Positions 1-12,447 of a stretch of DNA of 64,000 nt are shown piece after piece. A program made the position numbers and the translations under genes. Source of the DNA: Ectocarpus siliculosus (Eukaryota > Sar > Phaeophyceae > Ectocarpales > Ectocarpaceae); NCBI GenBank assembly GCA_000310025.1, contig FN649740.1:3649774-3713773 (forward strand), given 5' to 3'. The notes beneath the pieces were generated by a model, which was not told where the DNA came from, ran no database searches, and worked only from the letters and a program-made list of their open reading frames with translations. Numbering within the stretch: position 1 is the first letter of the stretch; each line of letters starts with the position of its first letter.

Positions 1-495
1 AGAAGTCATTGAGCGTGTTCTTTTTGTATGCCGATGCCCGACGTGGCGTAAGCGTCCACCCTACGTCGTCCTCGAGCATTCTCGGATGCCGCCCCTCCCA
101 GACAATCACAACACATGGTAGCATGGCCTCTGAATGTTTTTCTGGGGCAGAAGGACAGCGTGTGTGTGTTGTTTCGTCCACGACACGTCCACTGCATGCA
201 TCAGTATGCATACAAGTACTTGGACGTGACCTTCGTGAGCTACCGGAGAATCCGACTGACGGCATGAAAGCCCGTTTTGCACCTCGCACAGCTGTAAACG
301 TCCCGAGCCATTTGCCATTAAGTTCGCACACCGGGCCACTACGACAATGTACAACACAATCTGCCACCGGACTGGGTGCGAACGCAAAATGGTGCGCAAG
401 CAAAGCCTATGCGTGGACCACAAAAACACTTCACTCTGTCACTGGCGCTTGCAGGAGTATTTTAAACTCGCTGCACGCACGCCTCGACCTTAGAG
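1..495. other. Unassigned sequence
   Basis: No exon of a recognisable protein was found on either strand. The 201-codon open frame on the plus strand runs on into the duplication and has no family signal. This stretch is probably downstream of the acyltransferase gene. Confidence 0.4.
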
Positions 496-1151
496 CACGT
501 TCTGGACAGCTGCACACAAGAGAGCATATCGAACCCCTTGCCTTCGTGCCAACAGCATACATGAGACAAATCGTGACCAGCACGTTGCTATCATACATAT
601 ACACCGTGACATGACGCCGCCGTAGTGACATATGTGATCTAAGGCAAGTATCAACCCGCCTGCTGGGCTACTGGCTGGTCAAATCGAGACAGGGTTTGCG
701 CCCCCACCCACAAATCGAACAAAGTGCGATGTTGTGCAATTAATCGTTCTTCTTCGGGTTGGGGAGGTCGCCCATTGCTTCCGCTGCATTCGCAGCCATC
801 TTTTGGATCCCCTCGGCTTCGAACACGTTCTGGACAGCTGCACACAAGAGAGCATATCGAACCCCTTGCCTTCGTGCCAACAGCATACATGAGACAAATC
901 GTGACCAGCACGTTGCTATCATACATACACACCGTGACATGACGCCGCCGTAGTGAGATATGTGATCTAAGGCAAGAATCAACCCGCCTGCTGGGCTACT
1001 GGCTGGTCAAATCGAGACAGGGTTTGCGCCCCCACCCACAAATCGAACAAAGTGCGATGTTGTGCAATTAATCGTTCTTCTTCGGGTTGGGGAGGTCGCC
1101 CATTGCTTCCGCTGCATTCGCAGCCATCTTTTGGATCCCTTCGGCTTCGGC
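496..1151. repeat. 328-bp tandem duplication covering the GPAT last exon
   Basis: Two adjacent copies, 496-823 and 824-1151, differ at only about four positions, so the duplication is recent. The right copy contains most of the last coding exon of the minus-strand acyltransferase gene (stop codon at 1068-1070). The left copy carries the same exon tail (stop at 740-742) but has no splice acceptor next to it, so it lies in the 3' untranslated or downstream region. Confidence 0.95.
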
Positions 1152-4100
1152 GGCGCTGTCCTGCTCGCACATAAGAGAACGCGTTTGCAAGCAAGGCGGG
1201 CGTTGGTCAACCGTTTTCGACCTTGCAATAATCTGTGACCATCTCTCCTAAAACATGTACACGCCTGTCTGCGTATCCAGCGTCACTGATAAAACGTGAC
1301 ACTCTCCACACAACACTGCAAGTTAGCTTCCCGCCCCCCCTCGGAGTATAACCCCCACGGAGCTATCGTGCACACCTGGATCATTTAGAAAACGTGTATG
1401 GTTGCGTCATTTCACCTACAAAATTGTTGCCTGCATCCCGGTAATCAATGTGTCAGCCTGTTGCACTTGTTTGGCACCTCGCACGCATCCTGTACAGGTG
1501 TCGGCGATTTTGTCAAATGCCTGTATTCTGCGAGAACCACCCACTTGTAGCGAGAGGTCAGCTGAAGCGCACACACCTTTTGCATGCGGAACAGGTCGCC
1601 CCACTTGAGGTCTGGCTTGGTGTAGATCTCTCCCAGCTCCGGTCCCACCTTTTTGATGAAAGCCCGAAGGTCCTTCTGAAGCTCTCGTCGCACCGCCGGT
1701 AGTTCGTTCTGGCGCGTTGGGGTCATGTGGAATGTTCAAGCCAAGGATGAACGAACGCGGGGATTATGGTTAAACATTTTAAGTTGGTCCGAGAAAATTT
1801 CATCGGGGCGTCGGTTGACAATACATTTGCTTGGAAGAACTGCAACAAAAGCTAAAAGAAGTAGGCCCGTCAGACGCCCGGCCATTACAGACTCGCTCAC
1901 GTCTTTCGCGGATCAAAGCTCCTTACAGTCTTGCTTGTAGTATGCATACAAGTGGAAACTATCGTTATTGTTATGAGACAGCGTCCCAAAGGAAAATGCC
2001 GCGCAAGCCGAGTAGGTGCTACCCTGGCACACTTTGCGTCCATTCGCGACTGGGTGGTGCCTGTCTTTTGAATTTCCAGCGGTTCCAACGGTCTCTTGGA
2101 CTTGTAGCTGTGGCTCGCAGATGAATTTACTAACACACACGCGCATCTGACTGTACCCGAAATCCAAGAACCCTAGCGTGATCCTCACCATCAACGTTCG
2201 AGTCGACGGCCGGAGCATGTTGAGAAGAGGTTTGATGTCCTTGAGGTCCACCATGCCAGAGGCGGTGCCGACCACGCCAGCGTAGCTGAACAGCGGGAAG
2301 CACAGCATCACCAGCACCTACAACAAGGATGACAGAACACGAACCGGTTAAAGTGGCAACGAAACGGTTTCACAATCGTCGTCTCGGATACCATGCTGAG
2401 GGTCAGTGTGGTAAACAGCATACGCCACTTTCCTGCCATGGTGGGCAACGGGCAGCAGTTTCTTCCGTCATCTCATTTAATCTATGCCTACTAATGGCAA
2501 CCGCCAGGTACATCTACTGTATCAATATCGCCGTCGAATCGTTGCCAACATGCGGCCACCCCGATGAAAGCAGAACTGCTGTACCAGCGCACATTTCACT
2601 TGCTCAAAGAGGTGGGCGGTGGGAATATGCTTAAGAGGGCGGAAGTTGCAAACCCTACCGGTTGGGGTCTAAAAGAGAAACGGTCAGCGGGTGCCGAGCA
2701 AACGTTAGGCTTCCCGCTCGAGCATTAATTCAACCTGGCTTATATGTCAACGAGCGAGCCGTTAATTCCTCGACGTATGTCACAGTCATTGTTGTCGTAT
2801 AATAGATGTAGATGCTCACCTTGGTGGAGAATTCCCAGTCGGTCAATGCCATCATCAGCACGGCGTAGAACATCCACAGCAACGGGACCATGACGATGGA
2901 AATCATGATCTTCTTGCTGAGCATCACGTCTCGACCAGCGATCTTCACCACCGATCCCGCCAGGGCCTTCTTGCGCTCCTTGATTGCCGTTACCCTATGA
3001 TATGTTGTGCGAAATCAGCCAACCAAAGAGTTGGGTAGAGCACATTCTGAAACAAAAACGTTCGGCTGAGATATTCAAATCCTCCCTCAGTTTTTTCTTG
3101 GGTTGATGGGTCATAACGTTATACAACCACCTGCTGTCGACCCAAGACGATACCCATACCCTCACTCTCGACAAAGAGACCCATACTCCATCAAGGGCCG
3201 CTGGCAGCTAGCTACAGCTTTGCGGAGATCGCATGGTAAACTACAACGCAGTTCTCCATGTTGCGTCGAACTTGGGGTTAATGTGTGTGTGTGGCAGTTC
3301 CCGATGGCAATCGCTCATGCAAACGCAGAAAAGAGATTGGGCCTTCAGGTGAGTGTGCTGAATCGTTTCATACTACAAATCAGAGCTTCAACCCGCCAAT
3401 AAATCTCGGAGGTGGGTGTTGTATATTAAACCACCGGAGGGGCGACGGACCACAAAGCTAAAAAATGCAACATTGTTTGCTGTGTGCTACGGCTTACCTC
3501 GCCACGACTCCCACCGGCAAGTTGAGGATGAACGAGGGCACCGACGCCAGTAGCAGCACTACCAACATGTGGATCACCGTGTACGTGGCCTTCAGCGGGT
3601 TTGGCTTGTCCAGCGTGCGCACCTTCGCAAGGGAGTTTACAAGAGTTGGATACATTGGGTGACCCGCGGTAGATGATCGGATCGATCACCAGCATCCCTG
3701 CCGATTCAAACACCATTTCAAAAACAAGCACAAGCGCGATCCAGACCACATATACCCAGAGGCGCGCTTCTGTTGATGCTGAGAGAAAACCATGACCCCC
3801 GAGGTCACTTTGGTTTTGCCTCACTCTTTCGATTCCGTTGTAAGTTTGAGAACTTACAATTTCGAGAATTGTCAACCCTTGCGGACTCTACGTTGCTGAT
3901 ACGTGAAGCAGCAGCGATTTGTGGTTTGCAAACGGCCAACAGAGCTGACTGCTTCCGGGCCGTAATTATCTCAGAACTGTAGGCTGCTACTAATAGTGTT
4001 CCTGTATGGCTGCTCATTCTTGCGCTGGGCCGGAACATTAACATTCCAAGCAAGATATCGTGTACCGCTTGTGGGTTGTCAGGTCTTTCATCATAGTTCA

Positions 4101-7100
4101 ATAAAGGAATACACAGCGCTGGGCCTTGCGACTCCGCCCACATCGGCCAGTTGCTTGCGCTTCCATTCTCCTCTTGCTTTTCCAAGGGTATGCCTTGCCG
4201 AAAATACACATCCGTCAACGTCAACAACACTGGAATCAAATGTTTATAGATGAAGGGGCACTCAAACGAGACCGTCGGGCAGATAGAAACAAACAACCGC
4301 TTTGTTTCAACATGTCTCTCACTGGGACCCCGTCTCTATTGCTCCCTGAAGTTAATCCCGTACAATTGTATTGTTGAGAACGTTGAAGGACGTGTAGTTC
4401 GGGCAACACATTCCCTTGGAAACGCAACAGGTGAAGGAAATTGTAAGCAGTTGTGATCGATATGGGCGGGGTCGCAATGCCCAGCGCCGGAAAATCGAAC
4501 TTCTCGTGAAAGAGCTGACAACCCACACACCGACAGCAACAGCACAAGCATCTGGAAAGCTGGCCCAAGCGTGTGACATGATCCTCTTCCCCTACAGTAT
4601 CACGCCTGAGCCCCAACGTGTAGCTCTGCTTTACAAAATTGCTCGTTAATCAGCACTGCTACGCAAGCTCACTAGTGTCGCCGTGCTAAAAATGCGTACC
4701 TGGTAGTCCCTCATGCCCAGCTTTCCCAGCGATTGGCGGTAGGACTCCAGCCTCTCCTTCAGTTCCGTGGCTTCCTGTGGCATGCCCTCCTCCGAGTATT
4801 TCTAGCAGACAAGTGAAGCGGCACATCAATCACACCGGGCGATATTCACGCGTAGAATGAGTGGTGTTTGCTGGCAATTTTATCCGCGACCGGTGCGTGG
4901 GACGTCGAAAGAAGGGGCCAGAAACGGGACAAAACATTGTCCGTCTCGATGCAACGAAAAAAAAACAGTCGGCTCTCAACAAAGTTGCTCACTCCACGAG
5001 CTGTTCGAAACGGGTTCGCTGCCCACTCCCGCCTTTGGTTCACGCGAAATCCGTGTGCGTGCCCTAAGCAGGCAATGTGGGGGATCTTTAGCAATGACCA
5101 ACAAGTTGATGACTACGCCGGGCTAGTTTCGAACCTGAGCAAGAATCTTGTAGCTCTCAGCAAAGCGGCGGTTCATGTCCTGCTTCTGCTCTGGTGGAGG
5201 CATGACGTCGTCGGATTGCCACAATCTTCGAGCGGTATACACCAGCTGCAGAGAGTCGTAGTCTGGTGCCGTAATGATGCAGCCCTGGGCAAAGCGCGTG
5301 AATCAGACGCGCATGCGCGTTGCAGCAAGCTAAGATCAAGTGTGTGCGCTTGTCATGTACGGTGCCAAAAAAAACAACATAAATTTAGACAGGTACGTCT
5401 GCGGCAGCTTCTAACCCTGTAGGAATTGTCATTTCCGCAACTGCTCATTGTGCTCCAACCAAAAATAGGCACTCTCAATGGTGTCACGCGCTACCGGACT
5501 AAGTATCGCCAAGACTCACCCTCATGGCCTCCTCGATCTGCATGAGAAACTGGGAGTAGGCCTCCTTCTTGTCGGTCCTGCCAAGATAAAGATAACAATC
5601 ATTGCGGACAGTGTGAAAGTGTGTCGAGCGTTGAGTTGATCTATTGGCCGTGTATATCAGGGTGAACACAGTGGCGCAGGCACTGGCTGCATGTCTGCAT
5701 AGTTCGTGCGGGCCGCGCGGCTGCGTTGTGCTACTCAATTTTAAGACTTGCCAGTCCACGAAGAAAGACAGCGATCGATGCGAATGTTACCAAATGGTCA
5801 TGATGTTCTGATCAGAAGTAAAAGTGCCAACAAACCAAAAGGTTCGTGAAAAGTACGATGCAATTGATATCACAATGCCAAGGACCAATCTGTTCATACT
5901 TGTACAACTCGTGCAGTTCCTCGGATATGCGCACAGGCGGCCCAAACTCCACCACAGCCCTCGCCCTGAAGCGGTGGCCGCGGAAGTAGTTGAGCCCGAT
6001 GGGAACGACAGGGACGTTAACCCCGTGCTTCTCCAGTGTACCGAACGCGATCACTGCCACCCCCGCCTGTGTGAGAGGCAAACACCGAATTAGGACCAAA
6101 CCAGAGAGTGAAGGACGGCGGTATTTTCCATTCTTAAGGGTACTGTACTCCTTGCACTGTATACTGTCCCTGCAGCAAGTGCCTCGCAACCTTGAGGTGT
6201 GCTGCCAGACCCCTAAGCCAACGTCTTGTAAGATAAGTTAGTACTGTACAGCGAAGAGCATCCACCTTGAGAGGGAGCAGGTCCGTCCTGTCGTGCGATC
6301 CGCCCTCAGGAAATATCTGCGCAAATGGAAAGAGGAAAATCAGGAGCAGGGCCGACCTTGAGCCTAGCCACGCAAAGTTGACGCAATCAAACTGCTGGCT
6401 TCACCGAGTTGGTGCCTTTTCAGTTTCTGGGCATGAGCTGTTCGAGCGCGAAGACATGCACGCGTTCATCACACTAATGTACATTTGCCGGGTCTCCATC
6501 ATTACCCATTCTGTGTGTACTTCACCTTCCGAGTTTCCGTATGCCATGTGACGATCCAGGCATACATTTCATTTGGCTCTTCCATGGTTGTGGCTTTGAG
6601 GCTGCCATATAGCAATAGTGGTGACTCCATAAACAGAGTTCAACAATTGCAGTAGAGACAGCGACTCTCGAGGTCAAAAACCGAACACAATACGCGGAGG
6701 ACCAAAGACAGCGTACTCACTCCGAGGCATTTGCCGTGTGCCAACGCTATGTGTACCCTGCCGAACACCTTGCCCTGATCGACGTACTTGAGGACATCGA
6801 ACGCGCTCGGTCCCATCTGCCAACGTGAGACGGAGTCGGCACGAGGACGGACACAGTCTCGAAACCGATTGACAGCGACATGAAAAGTGTTTTCATGCCC
6901 GAGCAAACGTTCCCGACAATGGTGCATGCGCGCGAGAACTGATGACAGTAGATAAATTGTACGGTCACGTCGCTTTTTTGTCTCCCAGCAGCGTCTAGCC
7001 GCCAATGCACACGTGCAAAATACGAGAATACGAGAGTCTCGCAAATGCATTGATTGTTGGAATCGTTCACGCCATACCATGACATCATTGGGGGACTACC

Positions 7101-9279
7101 ATGCCAGGTGCGGGGGCTGAAGCGCAGCGTTTTCTGGATACTCCATGATGCCTCGGATGACTTCGCCACGGTGCGAGTCCTCAATAGCAAGGCAAACAGA
7201 TCCTCAGGCAACGCGAGAGTACTCACCCCAACGTAGTCTTGTGGCACAGCCTCTCCGAGCTTTATCGACGTGTCACTCACAACGGCCTCCACCTGGAGAA
7301 TTTTCATTAGAACGCGAGCGAGGTGACTACAAGACATGTGCAAACAACAACTTCTCGTACGGAAGCGCACAAAGAGTGGAGGTGATCGCCGGTTTATCAT
7401 CCCTTTCGGACACGAAGACTTACGATTTTGCCCGTGCGCGACATCGGACAATAGCGTTGTCATGTTGTCATACTTGCTTCACAACCGAGACTGCATTCCC
7501 AAGTGGGCGCACGGTCTGACCCTACCTTGAACTGCTCCGACTTCCCACGAAAGCGGAGCTTGTCCCTGTCTTTGAAAAGCTCCGTGAACTTGGTGTTAAT
7601 CCCAGTTATCATGTCACCGTTGGCGACGATGGTCTCAGTAGAAGGACGCTTGATGGCCGAGTCCTGCGAGGAGAATGCGGGACGTGACATGACATGACAT
7701 GATATGCTGTTCGCATAGCAACCAAGTGCAGAAAGCATACGAGCACGGCATCGCCGGGGTGCGTTTGGAGGCAGGCAGGCGTTCGTCGAACTTTCTTCCA
7801 GACGGACGTACTTCAGACAAACGTAGCGTCACGCGAAAACGAACCACCCATATCCGCCCGAAGACCAAGCGAATCAACGCTGATCCCGGCATACAAGACG
7901 ACGGGTACACGCAAAAATGGCAAGTATGCGTATTCTACCAGATACGAAGAGCAAGTCTTATGTACCTGGGGGCGAACGACGGGGATGCACGACATAGCCC
8001 GTGCGAAGAACCCGGGTACCTTGCGGTCCCAACTCTTTTTGGCGATCAACCAGCCGACTTTGTGGCCACACGCCGTGATGACCTAATGAACGGAAACGAA
8101 ACACGCAGCTGAAGCATGAGGCTTGGTTACCCCATTGCTTGCACATCACACAACAAGCGCGGGCTTGCCACGCTGGACTTGTCCTAAAATCTCTTCTACC
8201 GCTGTGCGGGCACGGTGTGGGCACGTGATAAAAAATGTATGTACAAAGAGGATTCATGATCTTAACATCCTACGATCACAAGACAGCAGTGTCCGAGCGA
8301 TGCCAACTTCGCCGTCAAAATCACACATGTTTTATTTCATCCAAAGGACGAGGTATTGACTACATTCGCGGTTCACGAGACAATTTCAACCGCACGAGCT
8401 GACCTGTAGCGCATCAACGAACTGGTTGGCGTGGTTCCCGGTGAAAATGATGGGGCCTTCGGCCGGCACGTTGCTCTGTCCGATAATATCCACCTGGTAG
8501 ATGTTCAAAAACTTGGTTGTGACTTCGTATCATCTCATGGAACGGTCACCTAATGGAATGGCCAACGGAATTTGACATCTTCCACGACCCGGCGCCGAAA
8601 GACTTAACAAAAACAGAATCCAATACTGCTTTAACTCAAGAAGTTGCATACAACCTTTAACCTTCGTCATCGCCGTGCCAAATTTGGATACATTTTGGAC
8701 GGTGGCGCACAACGATGTTCAACGTGCATTTGAAATTTCAGAACAACTGTGGCTCCCGAGCGATAGCCGACCCCGACCGGCCTGTGGAAGGTACAGCAGT
8801 ACCAAATGGACCACGGGCCATCAGTCCCGGCGAGACCAAACAAGCTGATGCTGCCGCGCCCGCTTCCAAAAACATGGCCTACCGATGTTTCTCGTCTTTG
8901 ACTTCCTTTTCTTGAGCCGTGGCGCCGTGGGCGTTGTTGCCTTCCCCCAACTTTATGTGAAATCTATGGGCTACCGCTGTAGTGATACATAATGTACCAT
9001 AGTGTACATCTTTGATAAGTAGACTTAAGAAGCGATGCAGCGATGGCATCAGCGACCTCTTGCAGTTATTTGCGATTTGAGAACGATCACCGACGACCTA
9101 CAGCATGCGCATTCACTCAGTTCACACACCTTGTTGAAAAAGATGCTGATGATTGAGCTGAAGAAGATTCGGACCGAAAAGTACATGATGTCAGCGAACT
9201 GCGTCGCGATGAGCGACACCAGCATGATCGTAAAGGGCACCGCAAACAACCTCTGGTCCATTCGCAGCGACCATGCCAT
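1068..9279 (-). CDS. GPT2: Glycerol-3-phosphate acyltransferase, fungal Gpt2/Sct1 type
   Basis: Transfers an acyl group to the sn-1 position of glycerol-3-phosphate, the first step of phospholipid and triacylglycerol synthesis, in the ER membrane. Sixteen exons join in frame to 628 residues: 9130-9279, 8404-8493, 7966-8082, 7526-7663, 7227-7292, 6721-6816, 6266-6316, 5900-6066, 5520-5577, 5135-5284, 4700-4801, 3498-3622, 2820-2994, 2141-2317, 1577-1708, 1068-1160. Acyltransferase motifs are in order: GNHANQFVD (residues 69-77, catalytic His71 and Asp77), GHKVGWLIAKKSW, PVVRPQD, FPEGGSHDRT (221-230) and VPVVPIGLNYF (254-264). The C-terminal half holds hydrophobic membrane segments (exons 12-14). 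The ATG at 9277-9279 is the first in frame; a tgcccag just upstream could be an acceptor of an earlier exon. The donor at 5134 (gttcga) is weak. Family identity is firm; plastid or mitochondrial GPATs look different. Confidence 0.93.
4071..4526. mobile_element. Foldback/MITE-like element in a GPAT intron
   Basis: The two ends are imperfect inverted copies of each other over roughly 190 bases. Both begin with GTGGGTTGTCAG and share stretches such as GCGCTGGGC and TTTCCAAGGG, at about 70 percent identity by eye. The element lies wholly in the intron between the exons at 4801-4700 and 3622-3498. It has no coding capacity. Confidence 0.7.
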
Positions 9280-10107
9280 GATCTTGATGGGACTGGGCAC
9301 GGACACAACAGATGCGTGGCGTATTAAATAAACAGGATGAGGAGCATACCCAAGGCTGCTGCACTTTAAGGCCGGCTGGGAGCGTTACACAGCAGTAAAT
9401 AGTGGTACTTGAGTGAACTGCAACAACGAGGTGTCAAGACGTTCAATCCCCTAAGCGGCTTGTAAAGAGCCAGCCTGCAGCGTCTGCTAGTTTCACTGCT
9501 CGTTCATTTTCGAGATTCAGTGTGGCTGGGCAGGCTGCATACCTACGTACATGTAGCCCTGGAGGGCTTGAAGTGCGCGTGTACAGAATTGTACTCCATA
9601 AAATAGAACATCAACAGCTGATGCCAAACGATCCGACACAGCGGCAGCGCGTTAGTGAGGCTGAACTGCAAGTGCCTTGGTCGAGATAAATGAACGCCCC
9701 TGAAATCTCCGTACGTTGCTCGCTCACTTGAGGGTGTCGATCGCCAACATGATTCCACATATCATCCAACCTGCTTGCGCCTGAGTTTGTGATATCTGAG
9801 CCATAAAGGCGGGAGCATAGAGCTTGACCATGGTGCTGGCTGCATGCACGAGCCAGCAGCGCGCGCGTGTAGCCCTGCTCTCTCGGCTTGGTTATGTGCG
9901 CAGACACTAGACACGCGGTGTTGGGGGGCACGCGATTGTGGGATCGAAGGACCGGGGGGGGGGATCTACTGCTTGGATGATGTGAGTCTCCCAAACACTG
10001 CAAAGAAACGCGAAAATCTCCGACTCTGCTCCGGATACGATCCGCTTGATTGTATCTCTCGTCCACGTTCCCACATCTAAACGACTGCCCAGTGGTAAAA
10101 GCTCAGG
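9280..10107. promoter_or_regulatory. Divergent intergenic region, GPAT / CCDC103
   Basis: An 828-bp gap between two start codons that point away from each other, so it should hold both promoters. No TATA box or other core element stands out. It includes a run of nine G near 9954. Confidence 0.4.
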
Positions 10108-11803
10108 ATGGCATCGAGACAAGGCGATGGAACTCTTCATTTAGAGACTTCAGCGTTACACCTAGAGCTGAGCGCAGCTCTCAAGGCGAGTGCGTTTCAG
10201 AACCTGCTGCCGCGTATATCTTTGGACACTCTGCCATCCTTTTCGCCCCTGACAAATACATGTAGAGGTGTCTTGTCTGTGTCTGTGGCATCCCACATGC
10301 AAAACAAGTCGGGTGAATGTTAGCTGCTTTGCCTACCTCCAGTACGCGCCACCACTCAATGTTCCGTGTGACTACCCTACTGTAAGTGGGTTGTTCGTGT
10401 TATACAGCAGTGCTGCCGACGATTTTTTTCAAGTACCATGGTCGACGGCAGTACATGCGGTTGTCCACGAATTCCTGTACATGCAATTACACTTACATGG
10501 TAGTTCAAGAACGTGTGTACTACATATATGAGCGGAAGCTAGCCATTACTCGGTAGATCGTGGTTGCATTCTTGCTTTTTGTGCACTTTTTTGGGTCAAA
10601 TCACACCCTTTATCGTCCGTTTATCGTGTCTCCTGCTTTTTAGGAGGATGTGAGCCGGAAGAAGACGGACGAGATGAAAAAACGAGCTATTCATACGGCA
10701 GCAAGCTACGATGAATTCAGGCACATGGTCTCGTGCGCTCAGCTAAACCCTGTCACGTAAGACCTACTTGTGCTGTCAGACCCTGGACCGGCAAGGGCAC
10801 ACCAACCAATCTGTCAGCGACTTACGCGCATGGAGTGAAACGCGATAAGACTGCATACAATACAGGGTGCAAACTTGCTGCTGCTGCAGTTTGCCACTGC
10901 TGTTTCCTGCTGTAGACTACAGCAGTACCACTCACCCGCATCTCGTATGGGGAGATAATAGCCCACGGGGCTTTCTACGACGAAGCCACTCGATGGTTCC
11001 AGAGAAAGGCGAAACGATCCCCTAGCGCGCCCTGTGTAAAGGAACAGGGGTCTGTGTGGTTTGTGGGCACAACTATGTATGTAATACTTCGTATATCAAC
11101 CTTTCTTTGCCACCACGTTGCTTGCGGCAGGCGCAAAGAGATGGAAATGCTCTCAGTCCCCAAAAGGGGTTGGCAAGGACGAGTTGGTGGTGTCGCCCCC
11201 ACCACGAAGGTTTCAGGGAGCACTGGCCGACAGAAAGCGCCCAGAAGAACACAACGTTCTGTCGACACTGCAATCAGTGGCGGGGCGAAGGCAGGCCCTT
11301 TGCGCGCCCCGAAAGACCATGCGCAGTTCCAGCGGGATTGGCGAAGGCGGTGCTGCACCAACGGCGAACGGCGCGACTACCTTCGTCTAATTGGCCCCAA
11401 GAACGTATCAGCATTGTTTCGCGTTGAGATGGAACCGGACGTTCTGGGACAAGTGCTGTCGGTGGTATGTCAAGAGTTTCCACTTCATCCGCAACGGCTT
11501 GACACTGCCATGCCGGCAACGCCAGAGAACGAGGAACGGTCTGGTGCTCCAACAAGAGGAGACGCAGGTGGTAGCGCCGCCGAAACTGCAAACGGGAGTG
11601 CCTCTGCAGATAAAGCTGGTGCAAGGTTTTGCGTGGAGTGGCTTTGGGCACTATCTAGGACGGGCCGGTTTGCGGTGAACATCCTGTTCTTGGCGGACAA
11701 AGAAAAACAAGAATTGGCACGAGCGTTCGATCTGATATCTGCCGTATTAGGTGACGAAGACGACGAGGAAATTAGCAGCCTGCGGAAGGCTTACGCAGTG
11801 TAG
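10108..11803 (+). CDS. CCDC103: CCDC103-like dynein arm assembly factor
   Basis: Cytoplasmic/axonemal factor (DNAAF19) needed to attach outer dynein arms in motile cilia. Three exons give 287 residues: 10108-10185, 10644-10756, 11131-11803. The first two encode the N-terminal dynein attachment domain, with LELSAALK and ASYDEFRHMV matching the family. The last exon encodes QFQRDWRRR and then the C-terminal RPAP3-C-like domain (ALFRVEMEPDVLGQVL, ALSRTGRFAVNILFL). Intron 2 phase fits exactly (ac|g codon, LNPVT then RKEMEM). Intron 1 would use a GC donor (aag|gcgagt); this is the weakest part, so the first exon may differ. Human CCDC103 is 242 residues; the extra length is a low-complexity stretch after residue 150. 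The gene supports a flagellated stage. Confidence 0.83.
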
Positions 11804-12447
11804 ACACATCGTTCGTCGTCGATACTTTTGCGAATGTCTCACTCAGAATTGAAGGTGTGATCTTGATTTGTCGTTCAATGAAGCTCACATTGCACTCGGC
11901 TGAGAGATCCGTTCCACGCCAAATCTTGGCGGCAGCCAGCTATCAACGGCAAATCCCCACGAGTTTACCCCCTCTCTTCGAGAAAATTAACATGCAGTAC
12001 ATCTGCTTGCTTCGTTCCGGTATCTGGACAGCCGACCTTCTCTCCCATTCGCCTTGAATAGTTTTGAAAAAAAAACACCCACTGGCACAGCGTGTTTATT
12101 ACCTCCCCCCAGGGAATTTCCTCCCGGAGTATTCGTGTCTTCTTTCAAAGACCACCCCCCCATCCTGAATAACCTCCCCCGGCCAGCTAAAAGGAGACTG
12201 CAGTGGTCGGCTTTCTCTCTCCAACGACTCCGGGCCGCAACTAGAAATAGACCAAACTGCGCGCGCAACCAGCAAATACCCCGCCCCAAACACTCCAAAC
12301 ACTCCCTCTTATTGCTCCACTGTTAAGCTTCAACCCGTACATCGCAACATGTATCGCACTACTGTATCATCACGTCACATTCGTCGCCCGACGTACTCTA
12401 CTGTTTGCGCTTGCCACGCCCGGCCCAAGACCAATTTTTCGATCCCG
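11804..12447. other. Convergent 3' region between CCDC103 and the RRM gene
   Basis: The stop codons of the two genes face each other here and no further exon was found. It presumably holds both 3' untranslated regions. A minus-strand AATAAA lies at 12095-12100. Confidence 0.5.
12095..12100 (-). terminator. Candidate poly(A) signal AATAAA for the RRM gene
   Basis: AATAAA on the minus strand, about 350 bases after the TAA stop of the four-RRM gene. The position is plausible for a 3' end, but this is inferred from the hexamer alone. Confidence 0.35.

Noticed and set aside
9-614. 201-codon open frame on the plus strand
   Set aside because: It enters the tandem duplication and overlaps the 3' region of the acyltransferase gene; composition and content show no protein family.
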